This document shows positions 17,401 through 27,860 of a stretch of DNA of 29,639 nucleotides, in pieces. The stretch is from Acanthamoeba castellanii str. Neff (taxonomy: Eukaryota > Discosea > Longamoebia > Acanthamoebidae). Position 1 is the stretch's first letter. The number at the start of each line of letters is the position of its first letter. The stretch lies in the NCBI RefSeq assembly GCF_000313135.1, contig NW_004457323.1:202883-232521 (forward strand), given 5' to 3'. Position numbers and translations under genes: made by a program. The notes beneath the pieces are model-generated. The model saw only the letters and a program-made list of their open reading frames with translations, was not told the DNA's origin and made no database searches.

Positions 17401-20400
17401 CACCAGGAGGACCTTTCGAAGCAGTCGCATGCCACCCGTGAAGCGGTAGAGAAATACGAGCAGCTGGCTTCCGCCACCAAGATCGAAAAGGTGTGCAGCC
17501 ACACGATATATTTATTATAGCATTTGCTGATGTGTGTATCTGTGTTTTCAAGGCTACCTGGGAAGAGGAACAGAAGTCCCACCAGAAGGAGCTCGACGAG
17601 CTGCAGGCCCGCGTCGCCGACCTCAAGGTACAATGCCAGCTGGCCTGTTTGCTGCCGACAAACCAGTTTTTTGGCGTGAGTAACCAATGATCTCACTATT
17701 TTTTGTTTATCTCTTTCCCAGGGCCAAAACGAGGTGCTGCACGCGCACCTCCAGTCGCTCATGTCCAAGTCGGCGCAGATCCAAGCCGCCGCGGGCGAGG
17801 TCTCCGAGGGCTACACCCCCTCGGGCGAGGAGAAGACCATCGAGGAGCTCCGACAGCTCGTGGGCTACCTCAAGAAGGAGCGGGAGATCGTCGAGTGCAA
17901 GCACGAGTTGGCGCACCAGGAGGCCACCAGGTGCGTGCGCCGCTTTCGCTCTTTACCCCTCAACGATATCAATTCATTGAACTTATTTTCTCTTTTCTTT
18001 TTCCTCTTTGCGCAGATATCGCCAGCAGTGGGAGCATGCCACTCGTGCTCTGGACGAGGTGCGAGGCAAGCTGCACGCCGAACAAGAAAGGTAACGTACC
18101 GTTGTTGGTTGTTTCGTCGTTGGAATTATGGGGAGTGGCTGACGAGTACCGCTATTCGTGCGTCTGCGCCATCCAGGACCGCCCAGCACCTGCGCTCTGA
18201 GGCCGAGCACAAGGACCTCGTGGGACAGATCGGTCAGCTGAACCTGTACCGCGAGTCCAACGCCATGCTCAGGTACGTAGCCGCCTCGACCGTCGTTGCC
18301 ACAGAGCGATACTCACCTTGAAGCTGGCCACCAGGTCGGAGGTTGAGAAGCTGCAGGCCGAGGTGCGAGAGTGGAAGACCAAATACGATGAGCTGCAGAA
18401 GCAGGTCAACCCGCTCCTTGCCGGCAAGCGGTACCTTTATACGCGCATCTCTCCCCCCCCCGAGAGTACCTTACTAACGAATCCTCTGAACAGGGAGCTG
18501 GTTGCCACCATTGACGGTCTCAAGCTCGAGATCAAGTCTCTGGTGGAAGAGCGCGACAGGTACGACATATCATTTTTCTCGCTGCGATCACCCGCATTTT
18601 CTGCGATTCTTTTATCATCCTTTATTTATTAATTTTATTGGGATTATAGGTGGAAGAAGAGGATGGAGGACTACCAGGCCAACATCAAGAGGATCGACCC
18701 CGAGGAGCACAGAAAGGTGCGTGCGATTGATTGACTCATCAACTTCTTGGTTTACACGTCTGGGTGGTCCACCATTGGTTGACTCATTCGCTTCTTTTGC
18801 CTCTCTCTTCTATGGCGACACCAACGTATATTTCCAGATCACGGAGAAGGCGCAGCAGCTGGAGGAGGAGCTCGCCACCACCAAGACACAGTTGGAGGAG
18901 GCCCAGAAGGAATTGGCCAGGCTCAGGCAAGAGTTCGATGAAAAGACTGTTGAGGTACACCTCTGGGCTAACGCGCTTGTGGGACCACCCTAGAGAGGAT
19001 GTACTAACGGAGTGGTGCGTGTGCACGGGCTTTGCAGCTTCAACGGGCCGTGAACTACGGCAAGACCGCCAAACCACTTCTCGACAAGCTCAAGGCGGCA
19101 CTGGACGCCCAGAAGGAGCAGACCGAGAAGAACGCACAGGCCTGTGCGGAGGCAACGACCAAACTCGAGTCGTGCCTCAAGCAGCTGGCCGAGAAGGATA
19201 GGTGCGTGTCCGCTCACACACACACACACACACAGTGACCGGTGTAAGATACTGCATACTAACTACGTCGCATCACACACACACACACACACACACGTGT
19301 AACAGAGCCAACGCGGAGCTGACGGCGGAGAAGGAGCAGCTGAACAAGACGCTCCACGAGAAGGACCAAAAAATGGAGAAAATCAAGATTCTGCTTCGCC
19401 GCCAGAAGCAGCAGCAGCAGCTGGGCGGCGCCGGAGCTGCGGCCACTCCTCCCGCGACTCCTCCCACCTTCGTCCCTGCGCCCGAACCCGAGGCACCCGC
19501 CGCGCCCAGGTAAGTTTTCTTTTTTTCCCCTCCTTTTCTTCCCTCCTTTTCGTTCCTACTTTGACGGTCTCAACTCCCCTCTGTTCTCGTTGTTGTCCAC
19601 AGCTCGCCTGCGGTGCCGTTGGCCACGGCCACGGCCACGCTGACGGGCAAGCGCGGACGGCCCGAAGCGCCCGAGGCGGCGGCGGGAGCCCCGGTGCCTC
19701 CCCTGCGCGCGGCCGCGACCAACAACAAGCGAGCCCGCGTCCAGGAGGAGGCGCCCACCGCAGAGGCCTCCGCGGAGGGTTCCGTCTTCGCCACTCCGCC
19801 GCCGTCGTCCGATGACATGGTGCTCGAGGCCGAGAAAGAGAAACCTGCCGCCGCCGCTCCTGCCGCCGCTCCTGCTCCCGTCTACGTGGCCGCTCGCGCC
19901 CGCCCGCTCGAAGCGGTCCCCATGGGGTACGGCCGTTGCCTCCTTAAGCCACCGGTTTAGAGTCTGATCTAATTTCTTTTTTGCTTTTCCTTCATCAATA
20001 GGAACCGCCCTGGCGCACCGCCGAGCCCGACGATGGTGGCCAAGGGTCCGGCCCAGCCCTCGACGCCTCCGACCACGGCGACGACTGGTGGTGATACCCC
20101 GTTCCCTGCAGGCGGCCGCGGCACGCGCGGGCGTGGCAGAGGCCAGATGCGCGGCGCAGTCGAACAGGCGCCCGCTCGGGGACGAGGAGCCGCACGCGGC
20201 GGCCGCGGTGGCAGCCCCGCCCCCGCCACTGCTGCGCCTGTGACCCCGCCGCCCGCGGCTGCAGCCACCACCCCGACGCCCACGCCGCTGTCCAGGGCCT
20301 TCGCCGCTGCCGGCATGAAGCGGAAGGCCACCGAGGAGCCCGCCACACCGGAGGCCGAACCCGCTGCGACCACTGCTGTCGCTGCTGCGCCGGCCGTGCC

Positions 20401-21076
20401 TAGCGGTCCGCAGGGTCGATGGGCGAAACGAGGCGGCCTTCGCCAGCCGCCCGCCGCTGCCGCTGCCCCGGTCTCCGCCCCGGCGCAGGTCCCAGCGGCC
20501 GCCGCCGCCGCCGAACCCGCTGCCCCGGCCCCGGCCGTCGTGGCCGCACCTGCTGCGCCTGTCGAGCCGGTTGCCCTGGCCCCGCCCGCCGCCCCCGCGC
20601 CGACGCTCGTATCCATCACCGACCCGTCGGTCACCATTCCCACGCCCTCGGTCTTCAGTCTGCCGGAGACGCCCAAGCCCGCCGCCGCCGCCACCGCCGA
20701 GGCTGTACCCACGCCCGCGGCTCCGGCTCAGGTCCAGGAGGAGGCGACCGCGTTCCCGGTGCCGCCCACCTTCAGCCGAGTGGAGGCCCCTACGGCGATG
20801 GAGACCGAGGAGGCACCGGCACCACCGAAGGTGCAGGCCGAGCCCGAGCAGACCACGGACGACGAGGGCGAGGAGGAGCAGGAGCAGGAGGAGAAACGCG
20901 ACCAGGAGGAGGAGGAAGTGGAGGAGAGAGAAGAAGAAGGGGAGGAGGGAGAACGTAGTGAGGCGGAAGAAGGCAGTGGGGAGGAGGAGGAAGGAGAAGG
21001 AGAAGGCGATGGAGGCGAGGATGCCAGCAACAGCGAAGACGAGGACGAAGATGAGGATGGTGGCAGTGTCTTCTAA
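12193..21076 (+). CDS. TPR: Nucleoprotein TPR/Mlp homolog (nuclear pore basket)
   Basis: Giant coiled-coil protein of the nuclear basket, involved in mRNA export and checkpoint anchoring in other eukaryotes. The model has 35 exons and 1965 aa; it opens 12193-12412, 12494-12598, 12727-12897, 12971-13074 and closes 19306-19509, 19603-19926, 20002-21076, with all phases consistent. Diagnostic stretches: WLEEELQSRSDELLQTRKDK, VTFKDIQEIQQNNRRLLRVV (about residue 530), VVMRQRDMFKAI, EEKTIEELRQLVGYLKKERE (about 1170) followed by CKHELAHQEATRYRQQWE, and EYDRE-type QNNYDREVMIHANSLSLL. Heptad coiled coil covers about residues 60-1465. The tail is Ala/Pro-rich (about 1475-1890) with RGRGRGQM-like GR patches, then a Glu/Asp-rich end (about 1895-1965), as in TPR. 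A 39-nt in-frame segment, 15180-15218, is treated as an intron; keeping it adds 13 residues. The large last exon has no intron. Confidence 0.9.
14431..14490. repeat. (GT)30 perfect microsatellite in TPR intron
   Basis: Sixty bases of uninterrupted GT inside the intron 14357-14498, ending 8 bases before the acceptor. Confidence 0.97.
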
Positions 21077-22686
21077 GGTTCAAAATTCCTGGGCTAAGCC
21101 AAAGCAGTAGATCCATTGAGGAAATTGTGTTGTGTAGGGTGGGGTCATGTGGTAAGGGAATGCCTTGCTGTTGAAGGAGTCATAGCATCATCATCTCAGA
21201 TTCTTGTTCACCCCCACCCAGGGGACTGGTACCAGTGGTGACAGGCACACAACAGAGTGCTCATATCTGTAGATTTCTTGGAGTGTGTCTGGTGGGACTC
21301 CAGAGTTTGGATGGAAGGTGAAGCCACATGCCAGAACAGAGCAAATTGGGACAGTTCCCTCAGTGCCATGGTCAGCCCAACCATTGCTGAAGTTCCACCA
21401 GTGGACACTCAGCCTCTTTCAAAGGACACTGATGATCTTACCAATCCAAAAGTCCTGGGTATCCTCATCTGAATCAGCACACACAGCAACCCACAGATTA
21501 GGAGGAGTTGATACTGGTCAGTAGCACAGAGTTAACAGCCACTATGGAGCCCAGTAGCAGCTGCAGGCACCACCACAGGCTTGTATGGAGCTGAGAGGGG
21601 CATTCCCACTGATGGCAGCATCAGTGTTGCATGGGGCAACAGTGGGGTGACAGAGGTGGTGGCCATCCCACCTGGAACTCGTGGTCATTTGAAATGAGAG
21701 GTCACAAATGACTGGAATTTTTGTTGTGCTAAAATTGTGTGAGATTTGACATTTTTGATTTATAGGGCAGTTTTGAAGATTTGGATCTGCATGTGTGATT
21801 TTGACATGCTAGACTGCTGCATATAAGTGATATTGAGAGACTTGAGATGAAAATGATGTCGTAAAAACTTGGAATTTGTGGAGTTAAAAGTGATTTTAAT
21901 GAAGTTCTGTCTGTGAGTGCAACTGTCAGAGCTGTAACACCAGTATCTGCACACCCTCCATAAACAGTCATCAGTACACTTCGACCAGTTCAATGCACAA
22001 AATCTGAGAAATGTGAACAGAAAATGTGCAGAAAATGCAAGAAAAGACCTTAAAAAATGGGTGTCGGCAAAATTGCAATCCAACATGTGTTGGATGGGAA
22101 ATCTGTACATAAAAAGGGACCTTGAGGTTCAACCTGCTCAGATCAAGGAAAGCTTGGGCATGATTTTAAGAAAATGTACAGAAGTGGAGGATGTTATTGA
22201 AGAAGACTGAGGAGGCTGTGTATGAGGAACTCTCCATCAACAATGTTCATTGAGCACAGGGGGAGGACCATGACCTTCAGCTGCTCATTGCTTACATTCA
22301 GAAGCTACCTGATGACCTGAAGCTGAGCCAATGAATCATCCTTGAGGCTGGGCAGATGGACCTTGATGAGGATGGCCTCCTCCACCACTTCTGGTGGAAG
22401 AAGTGTGGAGACCAATGCACCAACACCCACTGCCAGCTGGTAGTGCCAGCAGCACTTGTTGAGACTGTGATGGCAGCCACACACAACAACCTACTAGCCA
22501 GACACTTTTGAGAGAAAAGGACAACTTTGTTGTTGAGCAAGCCAGGCAACACTATTTGTGGTGCAGGATGTTCTCCCTGATTGAGAGGTAACAAGCACAT
22601 CCTCATCTTTGTAGACTACCTCACCAAGTGGCTGGAGGCCTAGCCAAGCTGAATAGATGGGAACCCAACCTCCCCAGCCTCCCCAG
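21048..22686 (+). mobile_element. Decayed Ty3/gypsy-like retroelement in a CpG-depleted block
   Basis: Between the end of TPR and the next gene lies about 1.6 kb unlike the rest: low GC, no gene-like splice structure and only 4 CpG dinucleotides. The part at about 22265-22643 reads, in a single frame, as a retroelement integrase fragment. ETVMAATHNNLLARHF resembles the N-terminal zinc-binding region and HILIFVDYLTKWLEA the start of the catalytic core. The intervening Cys pair and core are mostly deleted, and several in-frame TGA/TAG stops break it. The DNA at 21100-22240 has no recognisable domain and may be other parts of the element. No LTRs or target duplication were found. It is clearly dead. 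Confidence 0.75.
22265..22643 (+). pseudogene. Broken retroelement integrase fragment
   Basis: The frame contains an H-rich HHCC-like segment and the FVDYLTKW core motif typical of Ty3/gypsy integrases. Stops interrupt it after KLSQ, RHF and CSP, and it ends at TAG after LEA. The linker with the second half of the zinc site is missing. Confidence 0.75.
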
Positions 22687-22773
22687 CGCCCTACGGCCCT
22701 TCCGTTGAACCAAAATTTTGAACCATATGAAACGTGTTTCAGACAGTTCAGCTGCACACAAATTTTACACCGG

Positions 22774-22791
22774 TTTTTGGCGCGCCAAAAA
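22774..22791. promoter_or_regulatory. 18-bp palindrome containing two E2F-like sites
   Basis: TTTTTGGCGCGCCAAAAA is a perfect palindrome. It holds the E2F-type core TTTGGCGC on each strand. It lies about 220 bases before the start codon at 23009. A role in cell-cycle control is inferred from the motif only. Confidence 0.5.
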
Positions 22792-22805
22792 AGGGCATCA
22801 GGCAC

Positions 22806-22819
22806 AACGGGATCCCGTT
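22806..22819. repeat. 14-bp perfect palindrome
   Basis: AACGGGATCCCGTT is its own reverse complement and follows the E2F-like palindrome by 14 bases. Confidence 0.85.
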
Positions 22820-22933
22820 TGCCGGTGATGGGTGCTTCTATCGCAAAAGCAGGGGAAGCTTCTCGAAGCTGCTCTTTCCTGAACCTGGAGAAGTGGCAAC
22901 AGAAGAATATGGTAAGGGTTTATGACGCGGAGC

Positions 22934-22956
22934 CGGAGAATAACGTTTATTCTCCG
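22934..22956. repeat. 10-bp inverted repeat with 3-nt loop
   Basis: CGGAGAATAA (22934-22943) and TTATTCTCCG (22947-22956) flank CGT. It lies about 50 bases before the start of the beta-propeller gene and may be in its 5' leader or promoter. Confidence 0.85.
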
Positions 22957-23008
22957 ACAAAAACTCAAAAAGCCTGCTTCCGTTTGGACTCCCTCGGCAC
23001 AACCAGTC

Positions 23009-24556
23009 ATGCGGAACTTAGTTCTCCTCCTCACCACCACGTTCATCCTCGGCCTCCTCGGCTGCGTAGCGGTCGAAGCCACCTTCGCCGATGCTGTCGC
23101 TTCGCCGCCCTTGAGACTGGCCTGGTCCTGCACGCTTGCCCTCGCTCCCGGCCAGCAGGCACCGCAGGTGAACGCGCTCGTATCGGTCAATACCCCGGTG
23201 GCCACCGTCACGCTGACAGGCCCGGACTGGGAGATCTGTCTGGTGGGCCTTTCGTTGGACGACGGCACAGTGTTGTGGAACAACTCCGGCGTGGAGGGCA
23301 CATACCAGGGCCAGAACTACACCGTGCCGTACACAAATGCGGCGGCGCTGAGGCGCGACGCTCTTGTGGCCGACTTCAGCCGAGTAGTCACCCTCGGCAA
23401 TCTCGTCCTTGCCTGGAAGGGTTTCAGCCTTCTCGACCCCAAGGCATCGAACCCCTCTTCTTATCTTCTTTTGCTTCAATCAACCAACAACTCTATTCTG
23501 ATCAGAGCTCTTGTGTGAACCAACCGCCGCGTGATGCACACAGACGGGGAGGGAGCGCTTGTCGCACGGGCTCGACTACGATCGCAATAGCAACACGGTG
23601 CTGCTCAGCCGCTGGGAGTTCGTCTACATCGTCAAGTGGGACTACCCCCAAAACCTGCTCCTCCGCCTGCAGGCTCCCGACTACGGCCTAGACCGCCCCG
23701 CTGCCACCCATGCCTTTCCCAGCACCAACACCTTTGGGACCGCCCCGAACCTCTTCCCGGCACCGCGCAGCGGGGCGCTGCTGCACTCCTACCTTGTGCG
23801 TAATGGCACCCGCGACTCTCTCACTCTCGAGCGCCTCCAGCCATCTACACTCAAGCCCCTCTGGTCCATCGAGGGCTTTGACACGGCTGCGGGGATCGCC
23901 ATCTCGCGCCCAATGGAGGACGTCGTGGTGGTGACCAACACCACGTTCGATGCCCCGACGTGGCGCTCGCAGCTCTCCGCCTACTCACTGGCCGACGGCA
24001 GCCTGCGCTTCGCCTGGCCCCTGGAGTGGGGCACGCCGTCTTACGTGGCCTTCTCCTACGAGGGCACGGCGCACAACTCCAGCACCGGAGCGCAGCGCAT
24101 GTGCACGAGTGTGTCCACCTGGTTCTCGCCCAATAACGACCAGCGCACAGGGCTTATCTGCATGGACCCTTCGACTGGCCGCGTGACTCTGAACGTCACC
24201 CTCAAGGCGGAAGACGAGAAGTCCAGCAGGGCGAGCCTGATGGTATGTCGGTGCTATCGCGACATGTGTGTTGAGGCGCCGCATGATCTCATCGAATATG
24301 AAACTCACTGTGGCATCATCAGGCGATCTATGAGACTTGGGCGCTGCTCAAGGACGAGACCACGGGCGATCTGCTCGCCATCGACTGCTTTGACCAGCAA
24401 ACTACCACCGCCGAGGGCACCCTCCCCAAGCCGGCCTGGGTGCTGCCCGGCCAGAGAGATCTGGTGTCGCTGTCGTTGAGCGAGGACGGCCTGGCGTTCA
24501 TGCTGGCGACGTACAAGTCAGGCCGTGTGGCCAGGTGGAATGGAACTTTCCCTTGA
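23009..24556 (+). CDS. Secreted PQQ-like/beta-propeller-like protein
   Basis: Exons 23009-23443, 23544-24242 and 24323-24556 give 455 aa. The N-terminus (MRNLVLLLTTTFILGLLGCV, then AVEATFA) is a signal peptide, so the protein enters the secretory route. Many N-glycosylation sequons occur (NNS, NYT, NTT, NSS, NVT, NGT). Repeated units of the type GLSLDDGTVLW, LLDPKTGRE, LSAYSLADGSLRFAWPL, ICMDPSTGRVTLNV look like blades of a PQQ/quinoprotein-type propeller. The first intron has a GC donor (CCAAG|gcatcg); splicing there joins DPK to TGRE and completes a typical blade motif, while read-through meets a TGA at 23516. ATG 22922 is an in-frame upstream alternative but would bury the signal peptide. 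Function and ligand are unknown; no catalytic residues can be named. Confidence 0.76.
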
Positions 24557-24816
24557 TGATCTCATGTTGTGCATAGCAACAACAACGTAGTTTATTGTGA
24601 GCGAGGATATCTCCTGTTTTTACATTTCTCTGCCACTACCTGGATGGAAGGTCGCAGCATGGAGTTTCCCCTTTTTAGTGTATTGAGTGACAGACAAGCA
24701 CGTCCATGTATCAACACATGGTTGCGATCCCGCCATAGTGCTTTTGCCATAGGTCATCGCACATCTACAATGTAGCGATATCTCCTACAAATTTACTGGT
24801 CACCAAAGCTTGGATT

Positions 24817-26855
24817 TCAATCCCAGGGGTCGAGTCCTACGAGCTTGCGCCCAAGGGGAGTGAGCTCCACGTCTTCCCAGAACTTGACGTTGGGGTACTT
24901 CTGGACGACGGCGAACGGCGAGTGCTTGTCTCTCACCGCACACTCCTTGAGAGCCGGCATCATCCTTGGCGTCACGTGTCATGTGTGTCGTGTGTGCCGT
25001 GTGTTGTGTGTGCCGTGTGTGTCGTGTTGTTGAGCAATCAAGCGAGCGGTTGCGTGCGGCATACAATGGAACGTTGGTGTGCGTGCGTGTGTACCTCACG
25101 AACTGGTAGATGCGGCACTTGGGGCTGTTGTTGGGGAAGTTGCAGTGCGCTTGTCCCGCGTCCCAAATGACGATGTGGCCGCGCCTGGTTTGCATCAATC
25201 AAAAAGAGAACGATTAGCAACTTCCCAGCGAAGCTGTCGCTTGAGCTGAGCCGCCGTGCCTCATCGGAACTCGTCGTGTGTAGCGCAGCAGCGCGTCATT
25301 CTCGGGGACCGGCACCAGCTTCCAATGCTGATGCGGCATCTTGTGCTCTGTGACCTGCTCGCGCACAAACTATTGAGAAAAGAAGGGGGGGGGGAAGAAG
25401 AGGGCGACGTTGTCTGAATGTTGTGGGTACCCAGTGCGGCAGATAGGCCGCGGAGCCGGGGATGGTGATGTGGCCGCCCACCTCCTCGGGGCAGTCGTCC
25501 AGCGCAATGATGCCTTGGTACATGCGGGGCAGGCCTCGGTCGACCATGGCCTGGTACACCCAGGGGTTCCAGTCCCAGTGCGGGTGAAGGTTCCACCGCC
25601 AGTCCGGCCGATCCACCGTCGTCTTCACCGCCACCGCCACCGCCACCGCCCCCGCCCCCGCCTCCGCCTCCGCCGTCGTCTCCACCGCCTCGTCGGCGTC
25701 TGAGGGTGGGTGTGGCGTGCCCTGACGCCAGACGAGGTCCTTGGACCCGCGCATCAGGCCCCACTTGTCGATCGTGCACCACAGCTTCGTCTGGCCAAGG
25801 CAAGATAGAAAGAGGCATAAGAACCTCGCGTGTCGTGTGTCGTGTGTGTCGTGTGTGTCGTGTGCCGTGTGTCGTGTGTGATGTCGTGTGTGTCGTGTGT
25901 GTCGTGTGTGGAGAGTTACTTCGCCAAAGATCTGAGTGAAGACGTGGTACAGCTTTTCGTTGGTGCGGTTGTTGAAGGCCTGTTGGCCAAACGCCGGTTC
26001 GTGGAACAAAAACTTCCCTGCTGCCAGCAACCGCCGCACCAGCTCAGTAAGCTGACTGGCATGCCTGACAACAGTGTGCGCGCAAAGTACCTTGGTAGGG
26101 CCAATTCTTGCCTTCCCAGGTGCGCGGATCGTCCAAACTGACTCGGGTCATTCGTGGCCGAGGCGAAGACGACGACGGCATCGTCGTTGTAGTCGTTGTG
26201 CTCTCAGTGCGTTGTGGTGCGTCCGCGTTGTGTGGCGGTACTGCCGCCTTCCTCCTGCGTTCGCTAGTGTCCTGCAGCATTTCCTGGATTGACGCTTGGC
26301 ACTCCTTCACACCAGCACCACGCGGTAATGAGCCACACCATCGTCGATGTACAGCACACACAAAGGGGGAGAAAGCCGAACCTCGTCTGACAGAATCCGA
26401 ACGACGCAGAAGCCGTGCCGGCGCAGGAAGGGGAGGTAGCCCTCGCTGTCCTCCGGCGCAAACGACACCACATAGCCTATGGCGCGATTATTGCTCCAAT
26501 TAATTATCTTTTCTTTTTTTAATTTGTTCCTTTTTGAAAAATGAAAAAAAATTGATGAAGGGGGAGGTGGTGGTCTACCGTCGTCGTCGGTGGGTGGAGG
26601 CAGGTCGAGGTGGTGGTCCCAGTATTCTTTGGGCCGGTTGCGCAGGGCCTGGCGCCTTTCCTGTTCCTCGCGCCGTCTGCGCCGGGTACGGATGACTTCT
26701 GTCTCGTCTTCATCGTCGCAGTCCTCTTCCACTTCCTCTTCGTCCGAAAGCACCTGGCCGTCGAATAACGAAGGCCACCCATCGTCGCTCTCCTCTTCCT
26801 CGTCACTCAGCCACGAGTAGTGCCGGCGGGTGCCAGTGCAACTTGGTTCTTCCAT
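24817..26855 (-). CDS. PhyH-like Fe(II)/2-oxoglutarate dioxygenase
   Basis: Oxygenase of the phytanoyl-CoA dioxygenase superfamily; substrate unknown. Proposed exons: 26855-26579, 26476-26382, 26304-26091, 26017-25920, 25790-25431, 25369-25260, 25184-25095, 24964-24817 (1392 nt, 463 aa). The first about 90 residues are disordered, acidic then Arg-rich. The fold starts at GYVVSFAPEDSEGYLPFLRR with ILSDEECQASIQEML. The iron triad appears complete: His299 and Asp301 (HPHWDWNPW) and His398 (GQAHCNFPNNSP); Arg409 (KCRIYQF) probably binds 2-oxoglutarate. LDDCPEEVGGHITIPGS is a typical core strand. A low-complexity insert (EAEAGAGAVAVAVAVK) precedes the HxD. The sixth intron (75 nt) has a GC donor, ATGAG|gcacgg, giving VPMRRGHIVIWD. 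No peroxisomal C-terminus (ends LDPWD). It is head to head with the ACX4-like gene. Confidence 0.85.
24974..25027. repeat. (TGTGTCG)n repeat in PhyH-like gene last intron
   Basis: GTGTGTCGTGTGTGCC-type units on the plus strand in the intron 25094-24965. Confidence 0.8.
25827..25910. repeat. 9-nt (GTGTGTGTC)n minisatellite in PhyH-like gene intron 4
   Basis: The same 9-mer family as in NSUN6 intron 2, here GT-rich on the plus strand and so CA-rich in the sense of this minus-strand gene (intron 25919-25791). Confidence 0.85.
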
Positions 26856-27138
26856 CTTTTTTTTTGCTTTGATTTTTTCTGTTTTATTTGCTTTTTATTC
26901 CTAAAACCTGGCAAGCAAGCGATCCAGGTTTATCAAAGGTCTCCTGATTGCAATGAAACTGAACACTCCTGAGTTCCTCCTGAGTGGCTGAGATGTAACC
27001 ACTTGGAGGCGGCTTGCTTGCACTGCCCCACTGAAAGTCATCGGAATGCCCCTGTCATTTGGTAAAAGAAAAGAAAAACAACCTTCAGGGTACCTCTTCT
27101 TTTTATTTTATTTAAAATAATCGCCGCCAAAGCGCAAC
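26856..27138. promoter_or_regulatory. Divergent intergenic region, PhyH-like / ACX4-like
   Basis: 283 bases separate the two start codons. The DNA is moderately AT-rich next to both genes. An imperfect stem AACCTGG...CCAGGTT occurs at about 26906-26932. I see no further clear signal. Confidence 0.4.
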
Positions 27139-27819
27139 ATGACCTCGCACTCGTCCACCGCCCTACTCTCGAAGCGCCTCGCCGTTCTGCACGGACACCT
27201 GGCCGCTGCTCGTACGAGTTGGCCCTCAACCGTTGAAAATCGCAAAATCGCAAATTCAAATCTCATCTCATTTTCGTGTTGGTTGGTGCACACACAGGCG
27301 ACGCCCGCCTGGCGGTTGTGCCCACTGCCGGTGCCGCCGTAGCCGTGCCTCGTACCTCCTCCCCCTCCCTCCGCGTGCTGGTTTGGGTCGGCTCCCGTTC
27401 CCACCAGCTTCCCAGCTCATAAATAATAAATAATAAATAATAAATATGTTATTATTTCTTTTTAATTTAGCGTCCGACTTTCTGGGGTTCGAGGAGCTGC
27501 TCGGTCCCGAGGAGCGCCAGTGGCGCGACAAGGCCCGCGCCTTCGCCCAGAACCACGTCGCCCCGATCGTACGCATTGTTCTTTTCTTTTCTTCTAATGC
27601 CACCGCTGACCCGTCGCTCGGCCACGCGTGTTCGTGCAGATCGACAAGTACTATGAGAAGGCTGAGTTCCCCTTCGAGCTGCTGCCCAAGCTCAAGGAGC
27701 TCGGCATCATGGGCGGCACCATCAAGGGCTATGGCTGCCCCGTACCTCAGCCTTCCTTACCTGTCGTGCGTGTGTGGTTCCGGTCAAGACTGACGTGTGC
27801 GTGTGGCCATCACACACAC

Positions 27820-27860
<41 letters not shown>

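Noticed and set aside
19969..20712. A 247-codon open frame on the minus strand rich in Gly/Ala
   Set aside because: It is the antisense shadow of the Ala/Pro-rich TPR tail; GC-rich codons rarely give stops on the other strand.
23513..23543. A GT-AG alternative for the first intron of the beta-propeller gene
   Set aside because: It would be a 31-nt intron and would leave a non-conserved stretch between DPK and TGRE; the GC donor at 23444 completes the blade motif.
22657..23691. A 344-codon open frame on the plus strand
   Set aside because: It overlaps the signal-peptide gene in another frame, has Arg/Ser/Pro-rich shadow composition, and runs past the real intron without conserved motifs.
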